DNA of 64,000 bases from Bryopsis sp. KO-2023 (Eukaryota > Chlorophyta > Ulvophyceae > Bryopsidales > Bryopsidaceae). The notes beneath the pieces were generated by a model. That model worked only from the letters and a program-made list of their open reading frames with translations, was not told the origin of the DNA and made no database searches. The stretch is taken from positions 2,728,001 to 2,792,000 of the forward strand of contig BSYQ01000011.1 in the NCBI GenBank assembly GCA_030272585.1, written 5' to 3'. Shown here one piece after another: positions 59,006 to 64,000 of this stretch (positions are counted from its first letter, which is position 1; each line of letters opens with the position of its first letter). A program made the translations under genes and the position numbers.

Positions 59006-62000
59006 ATGGCTTACCCGTATCCTGACCCTTACGGATACTACCAGCCTGGATGGGGGGCTCCAGCGACGGCACCACCGTCGGGAGGGGGTAAGAAAGGAGG
59101 ACCGAAAAAAAAGCTCCAAGGGGGGGGGGACGAGGAAAGAACAGCGAGTGTCCTAGTTCTTCACCACTCGGTGTACTTTTCCGCTTGTTACGGTTTGATG
59201 CAAAGTTTCCAGGGCTGTCAAGACAAACTGTCTTTTTTTGGCATGAAATGAATTCTCTCTGTTCCTGGAGTTGTTGCTTTCTACAGGGATGGGTGAAGTG
59301 AAGTAAGGAAGTTTCTCTTTTGACGTTGCAGAGAACACGATTCAGTTCGGGACCTTCCCTGGGTTGACGGTGAGTATACTCTTTGTCTAGTTTCCGTCTC
59401 GCGACTTGCGCGTTCGTTGGGTTTCGGCCGGGTGCCTCTTTGTGATAATCATTTCTGGAAAAACCCTGCCTGGTTTTGGTCTGTCGGGTCTCAGTGATGA
59501 CTGGTTGAGGCAGTGAGTCCCGACTTGGTGGTGCGTTGTTTCGGATTGTTACCCAAGAAGATGGCAGAAATTCGACTCTTCCACAGTTTTCGGCGAGTCA
59601 GTGTGCGGAACGCACGACGAGGACGTTGACCTCTTTCGTTGTTTCGGTGACAACCTTTTTCGGGAATGTGGCCACCTCACGATTTCCACTCTGTTTCGGA
59701 AGCCGCGAAGAAACTCGCTCCCTGAACGTCGAGGAGCAACTGTTTGTTGAAGATGCGACCGCTGCTTAGACGTGTGTGTGTTTCGCAGCAGGAGTTCCCG
59801 AATCCTGGGATGGCAGCAGCAGGACCAGGGTACCCGATGTATCCGGTGCCACCGTACCCATACATGGGCCCTGGGCATCCCGGACCTCCACATCCTCAAC
59901 CCGCCCCTCCACCAAACCACGGGCAGCGTCCGTCGCAACGGAAACCCCGTGACGAAAAAAGACGCCCCGACAGCAACCATCGTCCCCCCGCACCCGAGAG
60001 TCGCAACAGTGACCGTCGAGAGCAGCCTGAGAGGCACGGGAATCCGTCGGTGTATCCGCCACGAGGTCCGCCCCCTGCGCAGGCAATGCCCTATGGTGGA
60101 TACATGGCTCCGCCCTACGGGATGTTCCCTTACCCTCCACATCCTGCCAATTTCGCCCCCTCCCCTGATTATAACCAACCAATGCCCTACAAGGTGGGGT
60201 CCCACAGGCTGCCTTTGGACACCCCACCTCAACCCCCAGTTCCGGGTCACAGCGCGCAGAGGAGTAGTGCACAAGAGGCAGAGGCAGCTCAATCGCCCAA
60301 ATCTACAACTTCAAACACTAGTGGAGTGTCCCGAAGCAGGAAGATAATTCCTTTGGTTAATCCAGATACAGGGCAGCAGCTAAGTAAGTAGGAACTCCTC
60401 AAAAAAATCCGAATTGGGATGAACAAATGAAAGTGAAAAGCCCCCCCTCGAAAAGAATGTTGATTCGGTCCACCAAAAAAATGTGGGTGGGAGACAAAAG
60501 TAGCACATGCGGATTTTTGGAAGCTTCAACCACAGTGAGGGAAAAATCTGGAAGTGTTTTTTTAAAGTGGTCCAGAGGAGGGCGAACGGAGATACTACAT
60601 TGATTTTATTCTCAATACGGTGAGAATATTGTTAAACTGAAGGAATTGTGGATGCAGACCATGATGATGCTCGACAGTCGCAATTGGGTTCAAGTCGGCA
60701 GCATCAGGGTGGGGCCGGTGGGGGCAAGGACGCATCATCTTCATACGCAGACATTCTGCGTTTAAAGCCTCAGAGTGGAAGCTCGCAGGCGGGCTCACAA
60801 AACGGGGGCGTGGAGCCGAGGATGACAAATGCGAAATCGGAGGACGCCAAAGCAGCACCCAGCAGAACCAAGCGTGTGCTGACTAGCGAAGTCATTGTGT
60901 CTTCCGTGAAACAGGCTCCATCTCTTATGGACGAGGCCAAAAAGTTAGATATGCCTAGAGAAAAACAGAGGTTGCCGCTGCAGCCCCCGAAAAACGAGGA
61001 CTCAGCACCTGCAAATCAGAATAAGCAACGGCAGAAAAGTGCCGCACCTGTGGATATTGCTCCCCAGGCACAGCCAGTCTCTAGGAAAGATAGCCCCCCA
61101 CGGAACACGCCTCCCAGAAGTACACCGCCCAGGGAGGGACTCACTCTGATGAAGTCCACGGTGGTGCAAGTTGCTGTGACTCAGACGCAATTGCCGACGA
61201 AGAAGAGTGTTCCTTTGAAGACATCTCCTTCCAAGACCTTGGACAAGGAGAAGGGGGATTCGAAACTGGTTAGAGCCGATTCTGCGGCAAGAGCCCGTGC
61301 TCCGGAGTCCAAAATTCCAGCGGCACCAACATCAGTGACCAAGTCTTCTTCACCCTCAAATGCTGCATCTCCAGCTGGAAGCCCACTTCCAGAACAAGCC
61401 CCACCGACGGACAAAATTGTTTCTGTGGAGGAACCTCCACAGGATACTCCGGCTCCTAACAAGGACAAGCAAGCCGAGGCATCTCCAGAGCCTGAAAACC
61501 CTAAAGTGGATACACCAGAGGCTAAAGAGGCTACACCAGAAAAGGCCAAAGTTGTGGTGGAGGAAGTCTCATCACCAGTTGCTGCTGAGGAAGAACCCAA
61601 GAAACCGACTGCTAAAATTGTGGTGACTGAGGATCCTGTGGCTGACAACGAGGAGGTTGGGACACCGGAAGCATTTAGCTCTGGTGGGAGACTTGGCAGT
61701 CGGGATGTTAAATCTCCAGAAACAGTGATTGTGAATGATGGAGAAGACAGCCAGGAGGAGGAAGAGAAATCTCCACAAGAGTGAGTGTTCAAATATTTCT
61801 CTCCTATGTAGTGTGGCAATTAAGTGCAGTTTTTGCTAATTCTATTTTGTTCACTGTGATATTTTAGGGAAGAGTGTAGGAATTGGAAAAAAATTTGATA
61901 AAATAGAACTGCTGTCCAACTGACCTCTCCTGTTGGTCAAAGTTACGTATGTCTGTCAGCCATGCATAGTTGCAAGAGTCTTCGGTTTTCGAAAAACAGG

Positions 62001-63950
62001 AAACCCCATAGCTGGGTTCGATTTACTCTTAGACTAGCTCTTTTGATGTCGAAAGGGAAGAAAAGCTCCAACAAGAGTAAAAATCCGGGTCGTCGCAATG
62101 CGCCACCCAGGTGGTAAGGTTTATGGACCTGTTGGCCCGGTCTTCCGCTCCTCTTTCCACGGAAATGGTAAATATTGTCCAGCTTCCAAGATTTTTATCG
62201 CCAGCGATTTCGCGCGCGCATTGTCCGATGCATCAAACACGAAGCTTCGACTCGACACGGTCGTCGCGACGGTTGCTGTAATCCAGCCCCTGTCATTTTC
62301 TGGTGGCAGACTTGACGGTTTTTTGTTGTGTTGCAGGAGCTATTCTTCCGAGGGCGCTCGGGATGCACGAAGTTCGGAAGCGAGTAAAACTGGCGGGGTT
62401 GATCCTGCACCAAAGGTTGAGGAGAGAGACCCGTCCAGGAATGGAAGCGAGCGACAGCGTCAAGACCCGCCACCAAGGCAAGACAGCATTGGTCGTCGAG
62501 CGTCGGGTTCCCTCAAGGCAGGCGTGTCGCGCTCTGCCAGTTTTGAAAAAGGATGGCGCTTGCAGCGGGACAACAGCCGCAAGAGCACTCGGGGCCGAGG
62601 CGACGACTATGACGTGTTGCACAAGTCGAGCGGGTGCAGGAGATACACAGTGGACTATATGTTGGTAGTTCGGGAGAAGTGCCCGGAGAAACCACTCGGT
62701 GTGAATGAGACGAGTATTTGGAGAGACAGCATTGGTTCATTGAAGAGTCGAGGCTCAGAGCGGTCTCGCTGGAGTGGAAAAGGTTCGTTTGATGATAGAG
62801 AACGACGAGGGGATAGGCAAGGTGGTCCCTCAGCATGGAGAGATGCAGGTATAAAAGACTGCCTGGTTGGACGCGATTATTGTCTGGGAGTTGTAACTGA
62901 TAGAATGTACAATCACTTGCATGGGAAGACAGGGTCTGGTTATCTCTCTCCCCCCCCCTCTTTTTTAGTTGGATCAGGGCTGAGATTTGTTCCGTGATGC
63001 TCATAGGACGCCAGTTCTCTGGAGCTGGGAGGCAGAGTGCGGGTCGCAACCAACCTCGTGGCCGTGATATGGATGAAAGATGGGGCTCAAAAATGTCTCC
63101 ATCTCCATTTGCTGGAAGTGGAGGTGGCGGGCTGCATCATGCAGAAGACAAGTAGGCAAAAGATCCATTAAATCGTGTTCTGATATCAAAACAAGCTTTG
63201 AAAAAAAATGGATTTTGTGGCTCATTTGGAATGTGACTGCTTTTGGGGCTTTTCTAACATCACTACATCCAAAGAGATAATAGTACAATCTACATGTGAG
63301 GAAGCCTTTGTGCTTTTGAGTTTGATGTTTTTATGGCAAGAGAGGATCTAATATCTGGGGCTCGACATGCAGATATGTAATTGGTGAATTGAGAAGCGAC
63401 GATCCGGAGGAAGAAAAGCGACAAAAGAAGTACAAAGCAGTGCTCAACAAGCTTACACCTGAAAATTTCGACAGAATGTTTGAGCAGGTACAGTGACTCT
63501 AATTCCTATGGAAAGGAGCCAAGTAAATCAGAAAAATCTTAATATTTTTTGGGGGGTTGTGCGTTGGTTGTGTTTGTTTTTGGACACCCCATGTTTCTTA
63601 TTATGCAGATCCCCCTGAAATCCCTGACACCGGTGGAAAGGATTGTGTATTTTGTTGTATTTCTGACATTTTTTTTCTTGCTGCAGATTATTGACGTGAA
63701 AGTGGAAGAACACAAGACTCTAGAAGGTCTTATCGACCAAATATTTGACAAAGCATTGACCGAGACCACATTTTGCCCCTTATATGCAAACTTATGCAAA
63801 AAGCTGATGAGCACAATGCCAGAATTTGAAATCGAAGGCGATAAAAGGAAAGTCACCTTCCGGCGCCTTCTGTTGAACAAATGCCAAAATGAATTTGAAA
63901 AGGGAGATGCGGCCCTCAGAGCGGCAGATGCTGTGGAGAAGAGCGGCTCG
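59006..63950 (+). CDS. EIF4G: Eukaryotic translation initiation factor 4G, 5' part (continues beyond window)
   Basis: Nine exons with consistent phases: 59,006-59,087, 59,332-59,369, 59,789-60,383, 60,658-61,780, 62,033-62,110, 62,337-62,848, 63,007-63,151, 63,373-63,487 and 63,687-63,950 (984 residues so far). eIF4G is the cytoplasmic scaffold joining cap-bound eIF4E, the eIF4A helicase and the 40S side. The N-terminus is low-complexity (Tyr/Pro/Gly, then Ser/Lys/Pro/Glu), with ENTIQFGTFPGL near residue 30, a block typical of plant eIF4G. GCRRYTVDYML (about 741-747) is the eIF4E-binding motif, YxxxxL-phi, with Met at the Leu position. MIF4G begins in exon 8 (KYKAVLNKLTPENFDRMFEQ) and continues in exon 9 (TFCPLYANLCKKLMSTMPEF..., RRLLLNKCQNEFE). 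The long N-terminus favours eIF4G over eIFiso4G. Exon 3 has a NAGNAG acceptor and exon 5 has two in-frame donors (62,111 and 62,114). Confidence 0.93.
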
Positions 63951-64000
63951 GTAAGAAAATACGATATATGTACTTTTGTGTACAACTCCAGGCCTATATG

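Noticed and set aside
61181-61819. Long minus-strand Ser/Thr-rich frame
   Set aside because: Antisense to eIF4G exon 4, whose splice phases and neighbours are consistent.
62513-63049. Minus-strand frame across eIF4G exons 6-7
   Set aside because: It crosses an intron of the opposite-strand gene and has no recognisable domain.

Overview
The window is nuclear DNA of a green-lineage eukaryote. It is intron-rich, carries a chloroplast-lumen protein gene and a plant-type eIF4G gene, and is packed with Ty3/gypsy chromoviruses, LINEs and small DNA transposons. A streptophyte alga (Chara-like) is my best guess; the sequence does not prove it.

Bases 1 to about 52,100 are a nest of mobile elements. 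A LINE (family A) lies on the minus strand from base 1 to about 7,740. It is interrupted by 5'-truncated copies of a related LINE (family B) and by a 1-kb hAT-type MITE that itself holds another family B copy. Next comes a 5'-truncated chromovirus (element 1, about 7,745-25,932). It is interrupted by a MITE, a solo LTR and a whole-looking chromovirus (element 2, 14,478-24,592). A second whole-looking chromovirus (element 3, 26,415-36,742, minus strand) sits inside a tRNA-palindrome repeat. A second family A LINE (37,046-39,330) carries a GCACAG-rich MITE in its 3' UTR. Another GATCGG-rich MITE follows (39,524-40,536). A fourth chromovirus (element 4, 41,454-52,088, minus strand) has target-site copies and LTRs in which I saw no difference.

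Bases 52,094-64,000 are host sequence: a two-domain ubiquitin-like protein gene (plus), a thylakoid lumenal 17.4-kDa-type pentapeptide-repeat protein gene (minus, four exons, one GC-AG intron) and, diverging from it, the 5' part of an eIF4G gene (plus, nine exons to the eIF4E site and the start of MIF4G), which runs off the window.

The two most interesting results are as follows. (1) All four chromoviruses carry a third open frame between pol and the 3' LTR, encoding a coiled coil plus a RING-like Cys/His array (CxxC, CxxHxxCxxH, CxxC). They also share a -1 gag/pol offset, a non-standard primer site and a hairpin-plus-G-run before the 3' LTR. (2) A group of hAT-like MITEs with 8-bp target duplications is built almost entirely of one short word each (GATCGG, TTACGG or GCACAG), several around a tRNA-like, often inverted-pair, core.
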